NCBI GenBank assembly: GCA_964578485.1 | Contig: CAZODA010000087.1 | Coordinates: forward strand, 1 to 6,707 | Direction of reading: 5' to 3' | From: CAZODA01 sp964578485 | GTDB taxonomy: Bacteria; Bacteroidota; Bacteroidia; Bacteroidales; Marinilabiliaceae | Length of the DNA: 6,707 nucleotides | Part shown: piece by piece, positions 1 through 5,137 of the stretch | Position numbering within the stretch: position 1 is the first letter of the stretch | How the letters are laid out: every line of letters begins with the position of its first letter | Made by a program: the position numbers and the translations under genes | The notes under the pieces: model-generated | Seen by the model: the letters and a program-made list of their open reading frames with translations, nothing else | Databases searched by the model: none | Told to the model about the DNA's origin: nothing

Positions 1-21
1 TTAATAAAAAATAAATATATA

Positions 22-33
22 AGGGGCGCCCCT
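22..33. repeat. 12-bp perfect GC palindrome
   Basis: AGGGGCGCCCCT is its own reverse complement and stands out in otherwise AT-rich DNA at the left edge of module A. No function can be assigned from this window. Confidence 0.6.
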
Positions 34-153
34 ACGTGGTCGTCCGATATTGATGTAATTATAATATCACGATTTATTTAAAATTTCAAATCTTTTATTG
101 ATAAGCAAATTTGATAATGAGATAATTAGATAATTTTTTAAGGAAATTGAAGA

Positions 154-421
154 AGGTCACATTCCTGACGGAATGTGGGTGGAGGGAGATGGACATATTT
201 TCTACCGAGCGTTGCAATCCTACGGATTGCGTAAAACCAGGCTGTTGCGTAAATAAAAACCATCTAATAAAAACGAATCACTCAATAAAAAGAACTACTA
301 CATAAAAATCATTCCGTTAGGAATGAATCGCTCGGTAAAACCAATGCTAGTATCTCATCTTGCATTCCGTTAGGTTTGCATCCTAAAAATTTCTTATATC
401 TCCCGTGAAACTCGATGACCT
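154..421. repeat. 268-nt nested inverted-repeat element, copy 1
   Basis: The element is bounded by AGGTCA (154-159) and TGACCT (416-421). Inside, complementary segments nest in order: GGGAGAT (184-190) with ATCTCCC (398-404), and ACCGAGCG (204-211) with CGCTCGGT (329-336). It also holds three local hairpins: CACATTCC/GGAATGTG (158-177), GCAATCC/GGATTGC (214-230) and TCATTCC/GGAATGA (309-326). Copy 2 at 1816-2083 has the same length and I see only two differences (T/C at 190, A/G at 193). The corresponding place in module C lacks it. It has no ORF. It may be a MITE-like element or a structured RNA; neither is proven. Confidence 0.7.
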
Positions 422-452
422 AATCTGCTAATCAACTAATCTGCTAATCATT
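421..452 (+). repeat. CTAAT octamer array, module A (4 units)
   Basis: Four tandem octamers: CTAATCTG (first base 420/421), CTAATCAA, CTAATCTG, CTAATCAT. Related arrays have five units in module B and ten in module C, so copy number varies between modules. GATAAT octamers of opposite sense lie on the other side of the 268-nt element at about 113-136. Confidence 0.65.
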
Positions 453-517
453 CGTAATTGACAACCCGAAACCCGAAACTCCTCCCGTTTCCCGCTCACG
501 CGGTTATCGGGAACCTG

Positions 518-539
518 TCCCGACGCAAGTCGGGATTTT
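518..539 (+). terminator. Hairpin with GCAA loop and short T run
   Basis: TCCCGAC (518-524), loop GCAA (525-528), GTCGGGA (529-535), then TTTT. The 7-bp GC-rich stem with a GNRA tetraloop would be stable in RNA. No plus-strand gene lies upstream to be terminated, and on the minus strand the run of A precedes the stem instead. It may simply be a repeat-borne hairpin, part of a roughly 68-nt insert that splits the heptamer array of module A. Confidence 0.4.
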
Positions 540-727
540 GCTTCGCTCAAAAACCCGAAACTCTATGTTGACACGACATACCACGTCCCTTCAATTATTT
601 CATTGATAATTGATCACTAAAAATTACGGTTTTGAAACGATATGATCTGAGCGTGGTAAAACCAAAAAGAGTGAATCGGACGATAATTTATCCCTAAAGT
701 AAAAAAGTTTCGAAGTCCCGGGTTTAT

Positions 728-1063
728 TTATTTTATAAGTTCTGCATTTTTGAGCAATTCAATAATTTGTTCTTTGGTAATATTTTCCAATTGGCTTTTG
801 TCATAGATGTAAACGAGGTATATCTCTTTATCTTTAGTTACAAGGTAAGTAATTACTCTCGCACCACCAGATTTGCCTTGACCTTTTGAAGAAATGGTCA
901 TACGTATTTTATGTATGCCGTGGCCAAGGTTGATGCCGGAATTTGGTTGCTCTTTCAGGATTTTGATAAGTTTCAGTAAATCGGATTTCAGAGAAGGGTG
1001 TTTTTTTGCAAGCTTCTTGAAGGATTTTTTAAATTCGGGGGTTGGATATAGCTTATAACTCAT
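728..1063 (-). CDS. RelE/ParE-family toxin of a type II toxin-antitoxin pair
   Basis: A 111-aa basic protein of the length expected for RelE/ParE-fold toxins. The pattern is a lysine-rich N-terminal helical part (SFKKLAKKHPSLKSDLLKLI, about residues 14-33), then GINLGHGIHKIRM, the signature GKSGGARVITYLV (about 63-76), and a C-terminal YDKSQLENITKEQI segment (about 88-101). This resembles the Bacteroidota RelE-like toxins annotated with a GKSGGAR core; family members usually cut mRNA on the ribosome, which is known of the family and not shown here. It lies downstream of its antitoxin and overlaps it by 11 bp, so the two are surely co-transcribed and probably translationally coupled. The ORF looks intact. 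The exact subfamily is uncertain. Confidence 0.85.
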   Translation of the reverse strand: MSYKLYPTPEFKKSFKKLAKKHPSLKSDLLKLIKILKEQPNSGINLGHGIHKIRMTISSKGQGKSGGARVITYLVTKDKEIYLVYIYDKSQLENITKEQIIELLKNAELIK

Positions 1064-1253
1064 TTAGAAAATCTTCAGCTGATTGTTTTTCAATTTTACC
1101 TTCCTGCATCAGTTTAATTTGATTCAAACTGTTTTGTAGTTCGTTTAGCGCTTTTGTATCTACTTCCAGCACTTCCACATAATCCAATGTTTTAATAAAC
1201 TCTAAAAAAGTGCTGAATTTATTATCACTAATGTTTAATGTTAATTGTTTCAT
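1053..1253 (-). CDS. Small antitoxin partner of the RelE/ParE toxin
   Basis: A 66-aa, mostly acidic protein (MKQLTLNISDNKFSTFLEFI...) encoded directly before the toxin and overlapping its start by 11 bp, the usual antitoxin-first order. The N-terminal part (residues 1-35) alternates like a short beta strand plus helix (LTLNISDNKFSTFLEFIKTL). The second half is helical with many Glu and Asp residues (KALNELQNSLNQIKLMQEGK) and ends in SAEDFLNEL, like the toxin-binding tails of small Bacteroidota antitoxins. I see no clear DNA-binding motif. Assignment rests mainly on size, position and overlap. The 22-bp palindrome at 1419-1440 lies upstream but is about 165 bp away, so autoregulation through it is only a guess. 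Confidence 0.75.
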   Translation of the reverse strand: MKQLTLNISDNKFSTFLEFIKTLDYVEVLEVDTKALNELQNSLNQIKLMQEGKIEKQSAEDFLNEL

Positions 1254-1490
1254 ATTCTATAGTTTTATTCAGTACAAGTTTGTTTGTTCCTGTTGTCTCG
1301 AGTTTCCCGTATCAATAAGAAAAAATAATTTATTCTTAATCTGAGATGCCGGACTTTCAATATTTTGATTTTTCCGTAAATTTTTTTATCAAATATGCTT
1401 TACTTAGTTTTCACTCTATTTATATCTAATTAGATATAAAACATGCTAAACCTTAATGGTTTTACAAATTTATGTAATTATTAGAGGATA
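1254..1490. other. Gene-free AT-rich spacer
   Basis: No supportable ORF. This is the upstream region of the minus-strand toxin-antitoxin pair and presumably holds its promoter, but I could not pick out a convincing Bacteroidota promoter (TTTG then TAnnTTTG). The only striking structure is the perfect palindrome at 1419-1440. Confidence 0.6.
1419..1440. promoter_or_regulatory. Perfect 22-bp AT-rich palindrome, possible operator
   Basis: The half-site TTTATATCTAA is followed immediately by its reverse complement TTAGATATAAA with no spacer, and the flanking bases no longer match. A perfect symmetric site of this length suits a dimeric regulator. It lies between the intact toxin-antitoxin pair and the broken ParE fragment. 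It lacks the GC stem of a terminator. The function is inferred. Confidence 0.4.
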
Positions 1491-1646
1491 TCAAAACCTG
1501 AAAATTAAGTGTTTATTTGAAAGGATAGGGTGTTTCTAATTGTTAAAAAGCCTGTCGCCTAAACCAGTCTGTTTTTCGTTATACAAATCAACAGCCTGAG
1601 CAATGTCATTAAAGAAGTCGGGGTTGTATTCTACTCTGAATTTCAT
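1491..1646 (-). pseudogene. N-terminal half of a ParE-family toxin, broken
   Basis: ATG at 1646 opens a 36-codon frame, MKFRVEYNPDFFNDIAQAVD then LYNEKQTGLGDRLFNN, ending in TAG at 1536-1538. This is the N-terminal pattern of ParE/RelE-family toxins: a first strand, then a helix with AVDLYNEKQ and the GLGDRLF turn. Reading through the stop gives KHPILSNKHLIFRF before a second stop (1491-1493), which still resembles the next segment of such toxins. The catalytic C-terminal half, normally of DIRC...FPFLVHYRV type, is missing here. A matching C-terminal half lies at 6369-6518 on the same strand. No partner antitoxin is recognisable next to it. It is surely non-functional as a toxin. Confidence 0.7.
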
Positions 1647-1724
1647 ATTATATTATTTATCCCGGTATTATATCATCGAAGAACACAAATTAGATCCCCG
1701 CAGATAATGTATGCCTATAACCAT

Positions 1725-2166
1725 CAATATCACGATTTGTTTAATTTTTTAAATCTTTTATTGATTAGCAAATGTGATAATGAGATAATGTGATAATTTT
1801 TCAGGAAAAAGAAGAAGGTCACATTCCTGACGGAATGTGGGTGGAGGGAGACGGGCATATTTTCTACCGAGCGTTGCAATCCTACGGATTGCGTAAAACC
1901 AGGCTGTTGCGTAAATAAAAACCATCTAATAAAAACGAATCACTCAATAAAAAGAACTACTACATAAAAATCATTCCGTTAGGAATGAATCGCTCGGTAA
2001 AACCAATGCTAGTATCTCATCTTGCATTCCGTTAGGTTTGCATCCTAAAAATTTCTTATATCTCCCGTGAAACTCGATGACCTAATCTGCTAATCAACTA
2101 AATTGCTAATCTGCAAATCATTCGTAATTGACAACCCGAAACTCGAAACTCAAAACTCAAAACCCA
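1725..2166. other. Intergenic module B upstream of RHS cassette 1
   Basis: A gene-free stretch. It starts with AATATCACGATTTGTTTAA (1725 onward; nearly the same in module A from about 68), then GATAAT octamers, copy 2 of the 268-nt element (1816-2083), five CTAAT-type octamers and about five heptamers (GAAACTC, AAAACTC, AAAACCC). It runs directly into the 675-bp block shared with cassette 2. Confidence 0.75.
1816..2083. repeat. 268-nt nested inverted-repeat element, copy 2
   Basis: Same length and order of complementary segments as the copy at 154-421, offset by 1662. I see two substitutions, both close together near its left arm. The segment GGGAGAC still pairs over six bases with TCTCCC on the right arm. 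Near identity with copy 1 indicates recent spread, or homogenisation by recombination. Confidence 0.7.
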
Positions 2167-2271
2167 AAACTCTATGTTGACACGATTTGCCACGCCCCCT
2201 TTAATCATTTTACTGATAACTGCTTACTGATAATTGCTCATTGATATTTTATCTTTTAAAAAGAAATTTTG

Positions 2272-2279
2272 TACCTTTC
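2272..2279 (+). promoter_or_regulatory. Possible Bacteroidota -7 element before RHS stub
   Basis: TACCTTTC within AATTTTGTACCTTTCAGC resembles the Bacteroidota -7 box TAnnTTTG (last base differs). An AT-rich stretch lies upstream but I see no clear -33 TTTG at the right distance. It sits in the duplicated block, so an identical copy occurs at 4568-4575. It could drive low transcription of the cassette. Confidence 0.3.
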
Positions 2280-2307
2280 AGCTAATTACGTTCTTTGGAA
2301 AAACTGA

Positions 2308-2462
2308 TTAACAGGCCAACCTCCCAAGGGCAGGGTTTATGACCCTCTTATGGCTCAGTTTATAAGTCCCGATCCGCATACCTGGACCCCGGCAATTGGC
2401 TCAACTACAACCGTTACGCCTATTGCTACAATAACCCCCTGATGTACACGGACCCGGATGGA
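2308..2462 (+). pseudogene. Disrupted RHS core stub of cassette 1
   Basis: Only about 45 codons of the RHS repeat-associated core are present, and they are split between frames. One frame reads LTGQPPKGRVYDPLMAQFIS then PD (2308-2376), preceded by TGA at 2305. The core resumes one frame back as AYLDPGNWLNYNRYAYCYNN then PLMYTDPDGE (from about 2376). The first frame continues out of register to a TGA at 2440-2442 that overlaps the ATG at 2442 (TGATG). No long upstream RHS beta-cage sequence exists: before 2308 lies short-repeat intergenic DNA. In functional RHS toxins this core precedes autoproteolytic release of the tip, so this stub cannot make or deliver a full toxin. It looks like the homology anchor of an orphan cassette. 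Confidence 0.8.
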
Positions 2463-3416
2463 GAGATTATTTTCACAATACTTTCTGCTATATTTTGTCC
2501 GTCATTGACAATGGCTGCACTACAAGTTGACATGGCATGGATGCAGGGTGGATTTACATCAATGGCAAATGGCGGTAGTTTTTGGAGCGGTGCAGGGAAA
2601 GGACTTGCAACAGGGTTAATGAACGCGGGTCTTTCGTTTTTGAATATTCCGGGAGCGATACCCAATGGGCTTTTACATGCAGGAGGTAATGTGTTATCAA
2701 ACGGCATTACAAACGCCATGTGGGGAAATAACTTTTGGCAAGGGGCAGGTTGGCAGGCAGGTTTTGGTTTTATTGGCGGAGCTTATTCTGGGTATCAGAT
2801 GGCTAAAGAGATAGGATTAAATCCTTTGACTGGTGGATTAAATTCATCTGACAGGCAGATATGGCAAGCGTACAAAAATGGCTCAATGTCAATGTCTGAT
2901 GCAACTGCTGCTTTGCATGGCGATTATTATACAGAAGCAGGCAGTCCTGATGTAACATTAGGAACAAAAACAAATTCAAGAGGATCATTTACACCTATGG
3001 ATCCTAATGGAAATGATATTGGCATTATTGCAGCAAGTAGGGACTACTCATCCGTTGGAGGAAGAATAGAAATACATCCTGCTGGCATGCGGTCTGGAAG
3101 ACGATTTTTATTCACTACTTATCACGAATTAACTCATGCAAAGATGTTTTATAGCGGACATATGCACAACAGGTATAGATTTTTGGAAATGAACTATGGG
3201 AGGTTTATTAAAACATCATTGCCTAAACAATTATATTATATGGCTGGATTAAAGACACATACAGAACGATGGGCGTATGGTGCGCAATGGGCAAGATGGA
3301 GGATTAATGGAAGTAGAATTTATTATATTGGGTCTATTTGGCAACAAATATTGACTATTTCACCCACTACATCGGGTTGGCAAACAATGTTTGAAAATTT
3401 ATTTTATAGTTTTTAG
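2442..3416 (+). CDS. RHS pre-toxin region plus HExxH metallopeptidase toxin tip 1
   Basis: A 324-aa frame beginning MYTDPDGE, the end of the RHS core. Residues 8-26 are hydrophobic. Residues 27-133 are Gly/Trp-rich pre-toxin sequence ending GYQMAKEIGLNPLTGGL, identical to cassette 2. From residue 134 the tip is unique and more AT-rich. It contains FTTYHELTHAKMFYSGH with H228, E229 and H232 as the zinc-binding and catalytic HExxH, and a candidate third ligand E275 in THTERWAYGAQW. This points to a zinc-dependent peptidase effector of the polymorphic-toxin class; the substrate is unknown. The ATG at 2442 is probably not a native start: no ribosome-binding site is visible and it lies inside the core. 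It is most likely a silent tip, expressed after recombination onto a full RHS gene. The putative immunity gene follows after 5 bp. Confidence 0.8.
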   Translation: MYTDPDGEIIFTILSAIFCPSLTMAALQVDMAWMQGGFTSMANGGSFWSGAGKGLATGLMNAGLSFLNIPGAIPNGLLHAGGNVLSNGITNAMWGNNFWQGAGWQAGFGFIGGAYSGYQMAKEIGLNPLTGGLNSSDRQIWQAYKNGSMSMSDATAALHGDYYTEAGSPDVTLGTKTNSRGSFTPMDPNGNDIGIIAASRDYSSVGGRIEIHPAGMRSGRRFLFTTYHELTHAKMFYSGHMHNRYRFLEMNYGRFIKTSLPKQLYYMAGLKTHTERWAYGAQWARWRINGSRIYYIGSIWQQILTISPTTSGWQTMFENLFYSF

Positions 3417-3421
3417 TTATC

Positions 3422-3889
3422 ATGAGAATTATCATATTTTGTTGTATGATGGTGATAGGCACTCATCTTTTTGCTCAAGATTTAGAAGGTGTTTACTTTA
3501 AGAAAGTACCTAAACATATATTCTTTTTCAAATTAAGACCGAGAGTAATTCCATCACATTACATTTATGTCTATTTGAAGAAAGACTCCTCAATGGTTTA
3601 CATCAATACCATAGGTGGACTTGGGAGAACCACAGAGGTTTTACATGATAAATATGTAATGAAAGGTGATAGTATATTTTTTGACAAAAATATTGATGCT
3701 GGTATATTGACAAACGATGGATTGTGTATCCCCTTTTGGGGATGTGAACTAAAAAAAACAAAATTATCAGATATAGAGCGATTTATAAAAAAATATGAGG
3801 CTGAACTAAAAGAGAGGAAAAATATCTGTTTTCAGAATGGATATGCCATACCGTGTAATACTTCTCCCCCCTATCTAAGAGGCAAATAA
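3422..3889 (+). CDS. Exported putative immunity protein for tip 1
   Basis: A 155-aa protein that starts 5 bp after the toxin stop, the immunity-gene position in polymorphic toxin loci. Residues 1-18 (MRIIIFCCMMVIGTHLFA) form a signal peptide with a likely cut before Gln19, as is common in Bacteroidota. Two Cys at 7-8 are too early and in the wrong context for a lipobox. The mature part is basic and probably beta-rich (FFFKLRPRVIPSHYIYVYLK, then MVYINTIGGLGRTTE), followed by a charged helix near 120-136 and a tail with Cys residues. I do not recognise a family. Export implies that it meets the toxin in the periplasm. It shares no obvious similarity with the protein at 5652-6329. The immunity role is inferred from position. 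Confidence 0.7.
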   Translation: MRIIIFCCMMVIGTHLFAQDLEGVYFKKVPKHIFFFKLRPRVIPSHYIYVYLKKDSSMVYINTIGGLGRTTEVLHDKYVMKGDSIFFDKNIDAGILTNDGLCIPFWGCELKKTKLSDIERFIKKYEAELKERKNICFQNGYAIPCNTSPPYLRGK

Positions 3890-4056
3890 TCTACCCAAAA
3901 AACTTTAAGGTGTATCAGTAAACTTGGGGTGGAAACGGTTTTATTGGGGGCAAAAACAAATTTGGTAAAACCACATCCGATGCTATCAAATGGGGCGGGC
4001 GTGCTTTAGGTGTTTGGGATATGTGTTTTGGAGTATTTATGGTTATTAAGCTATGA
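3889..4056 (+). pseudogene. Decayed RHS toxin tip remnant
   Basis: Right after the immunity gene the frame reads YPKNFKVYQ, an in-frame TAA (3919-3921), then TWGGNGFIGGKNKFGKTTSD and AIKWGGRALGVWDMCFGVFM to a TGA at 4054-4056. The Gly-rich WGGN...GGKNKFGKT...GRALGVWD pattern resembles the C-terminal regions of Bacteroidota RHS toxins that I recall ending with a Gly-rich hydrophobic domain. It is too short, has an internal stop, and lacks core and pre-toxin sequence. It appears to be the leftover 3' end of an older tip displaced when tip 1 was placed in front of it. The exact toxin family is uncertain. Confidence 0.55.
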
Positions 4057-4142
4057 AACAACGAATATTAATTAAAAATAAAGACACAAATGTGTTTGAA
4101 GGATTTATTTTCTCTGATACAATTGATATAAAAATAAAATGA
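4053..4142 (+). CDS. 29-codon ORF, possible immunity remnant
   Basis: ATG at 4053 overlaps the stop of the decayed tip (ATGA), the coupling typical of toxin/immunity pairs. It encodes MKQRILIKNKDTNVFEGFIF then SDTIDIKIK, a short polar peptide with no signal sequence. It ends 28 bp before a strong terminator. It may be the truncated immunity gene of the decayed tip or a chance ORF. No function can be assigned. Confidence 0.35.
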   Translation: MKQRILIKNKDTNVFEGFIFSDTIDIKIK

Positions 4143-4170
4143 GTTTTATTTAATCGAATAAGATTAACTG

Positions 4171-4195
4171 AAAGCCTCGTGAAACCGGGGCTTTT
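4171..4195 (+). terminator. Rho-independent terminator after cassette 1
   Basis: AAAGCCTCG (4171-4179), loop TGAAAC (4180-4185), CGGGGCTTT (4186-4194), and a T run (4192-4196). It has a nine-pair stem with one G-T wobble. It closes the transcription unit made of tip 1, immunity and tip remnant. Its 3' half, GAAACCGGGGCTTTTTGC, recurs after cassette 2 at 6344-6361. Confidence 0.85.
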
Positions 4196-4204
4196 TGCTT
4201 ACTA

Positions 4205-4462
4205 AGCAGCAACATTCCCCTGAAAGAAATCTTTAAATCTTTTATTGATAAGTAAGTTTGATAATGAGAAAATGTGATAATTAGATGATTAGCAAATTTG
4301 ATAATGAGAAAATCTCCTAATCTGCAAATTTCCTAATCTGCTAATTTGCTAATTAACTAATCTGCTAATCAACTAATTTGCTAATCTGCAAATCATTCGT
4401 AATTGACAACCCTAAACTCGAAACTCAAAACTCGAAACTCAAAACCCGAAACTCAAAACCCG
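4205..4462. other. Intergenic module C upstream of RHS cassette 2
   Basis: Gene-free. AAATCTTTTATTGATAAG (4233 onward) matches modules A and B, followed by GATAAT-type octamers (to about 4310), ten CTAAT-type octamers (4317-4396), CATTCGTAATTGACAACC and eight heptamers (to 4468). Unlike A and B, the octamer arms are joined directly and the 268-nt element is absent. Confidence 0.75.
4317..4396 (+). repeat. CTAAT octamer array, module C (10 units)
   Basis: Ten consecutive 8-nt units: CTAATCTG, CAAATTTC, CTAATCTG, CTAATTTG, CTAATTAA, CTAATCTG, CTAATCAA, CTAATTTG, CTAATCTG, CAAATCAT. There are no unique spacers between them. Module B has five comparable units and module A four. Confidence 0.75.
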
Positions 4463-4468
4463 AAACTC
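4413..4468 (+). repeat. Heptamer array, module C (8 units)
   Basis: Tandem 7-nt units TAAACTC, GAAACTC, AAAACTC, GAAACTC, AAAACCC, GAAACTC, AAAACCC, GAAACTC lie just before TATGTTGACACG. Module B has about five units at the same place. In module A two short blocks are separated by a hairpin-bearing insert. Confidence 0.7.
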
Positions 4469-5137
4469 TATGTTGACACGATTTGCCACGCCCCCTTTAA
4501 TCATTTTACTGATAACTGCTTACTGATAATTGCTCATTGATATTTTATCTTTTAAAAAGAAATTTTGTACCTTTCAGCTAATTACGTTCTTTGGAAAAAC
4601 TGATTAACAGGCCAACCTCCCAAGGGCAGGGTTTATGACCCTCTTATGGCTCAGTTTATAAGTCCCGATCCGCATACCTGGACCCCGGCAATTGGCTCAA
4701 CTACAACCGTTACGCCTATTGCTACAATAACCCCCTGATGTACACGGACCCGGATGGAGAGATTATTTTCACAATACTTTCTGCTATATTTTGTCCGTCA
4801 TTGACAATGGCTGCACTACAAGTTGACATGGCATGGATGCAGGGTGGATTTACATCAATGGCAAATGGCGGTAGTTTTTGGAGCGGTGCAGGGAAAGGAC
4901 TTGCAACAGGGTTAATGAACGCGGGTCTTTCGTTTTTGAATATTCCGGGAGCGATACCCAATGGGCTTTTACATGCAGGAGGTAATGTGTTATCAAACGG
5001 CATTACAAACGCCATGTGGGGAAATAACTTTTGGCAAGGGGCAGGTTGGCAGGCAGGTTTTGGTTTTATTGGCGGAGCTTATTCTGGGTATCAGATGGCT
5101 AAAGAGATAGGATTAAATCCTTTGACTGGTGGATTAA
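4463..5137 (+). repeat. 675-bp duplicated RHS anchor block, copy 2
   Basis: Second copy of the block at 2167-2841, including the possible promoter (4568-4575), the frameshifted RHS stub and 133 pre-toxin codons. The base before it differs (G at 4462, A at 2166), and after it the sequences share nothing obvious. Confidence 0.9.
4604..4758 (+). pseudogene. Disrupted RHS core stub of cassette 2
   Basis: Base-for-base the same as the stub at 2308-2462: GRVYDPLMAQFISPD in one frame, the remainder (DPGNWLNYNRYAYCYNNPLM) one frame back, a stop just upstream, and a TGATG junction at 4736-4740. Because the same lesion is present in both cassettes, it predates the duplication or has been copied by conversion. 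It leaves the cassette without a translatable RHS N-terminus. Confidence 0.8.

Larger units (their letters stand above)
1..727. other. Gene-free repeat-rich intergenic module A
   Basis: I see no supportable gene here. Contents in order: a 12-bp palindrome AGGGGCGCCCCT (22-33); CGTCCGAT (41-48), whose reverse complement ATCGGACG lies at 675-682; GATAAT octamers (about 100-136); a 268-nt nested inverted-repeat element (154-421); CTAAT octamers (421-452); heptamers of GAAACTC type; a hairpin-bearing insert (about 481-548); and CTCTATGTTGACACGA (560-575), which also occurs just upstream of both RHS cassettes. Most of 64-605 is therefore homologous to the DNA preceding each RHS cassette, but no RHS sequence follows; a toxin-antitoxin pair occupies that place. 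Confidence 0.8.
2167..2841 (+). repeat. 675-bp duplicated RHS anchor block, copy 1
   Basis: Identical by eye to 4463-5137 (constant offset 2296). It covers about 140 bp of intergenic DNA, a possible promoter, the disrupted RHS core stub and codons 1-133 of the pre-toxin region. Identity stops sharply within GGTGGATTAA, where the two toxin tips begin. The absence of silent changes implies a recent duplication or continuing gene conversion. Confidence 0.9.

Noticed and set aside
154..421. Insertion sequence
   Set aside because: No transposase frame, and the terminal repeats are only six bases; described as a structured repeat instead.
2374..2390. Programmed ribosomal frameshift joining the RHS core frames
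   Set aside because: No slippery heptamer is evident, and the upstream frame is closed by TGA at 2305 with no long RHS sequence before it, so mutation or a silent cassette is simpler.
2426..2719. 97-codon antisense ORF, with an identical copy at 4722-5015
   Set aside because: It lies wholly opposite the pre-toxin coding region, is Pro/Ala-rich as expected from a complement of Gly-rich codons, and occurs twice only because the DNA is duplicated.
2803..2988. 61-codon antisense ORF inside tip 1
   Set aside because: Opposite strand of a supported coding frame, low-complexity Leu/His-rich product, no start context.
3422..3480. Lipoprotein signal in immunity protein 1 because of Cys7-Cys8
   Set aside because: The cysteines lie inside the hydrophobic core only six residues from the start and lack the L-[AS]-[GA]-C context; an ordinary signal peptide ending LFA|Q fits better.
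4311..4468. Possible CRISPR array
   Set aside because: The units are only 7-8 nt, imperfect and contiguous with no unique spacers, and no cas gene is nearby.
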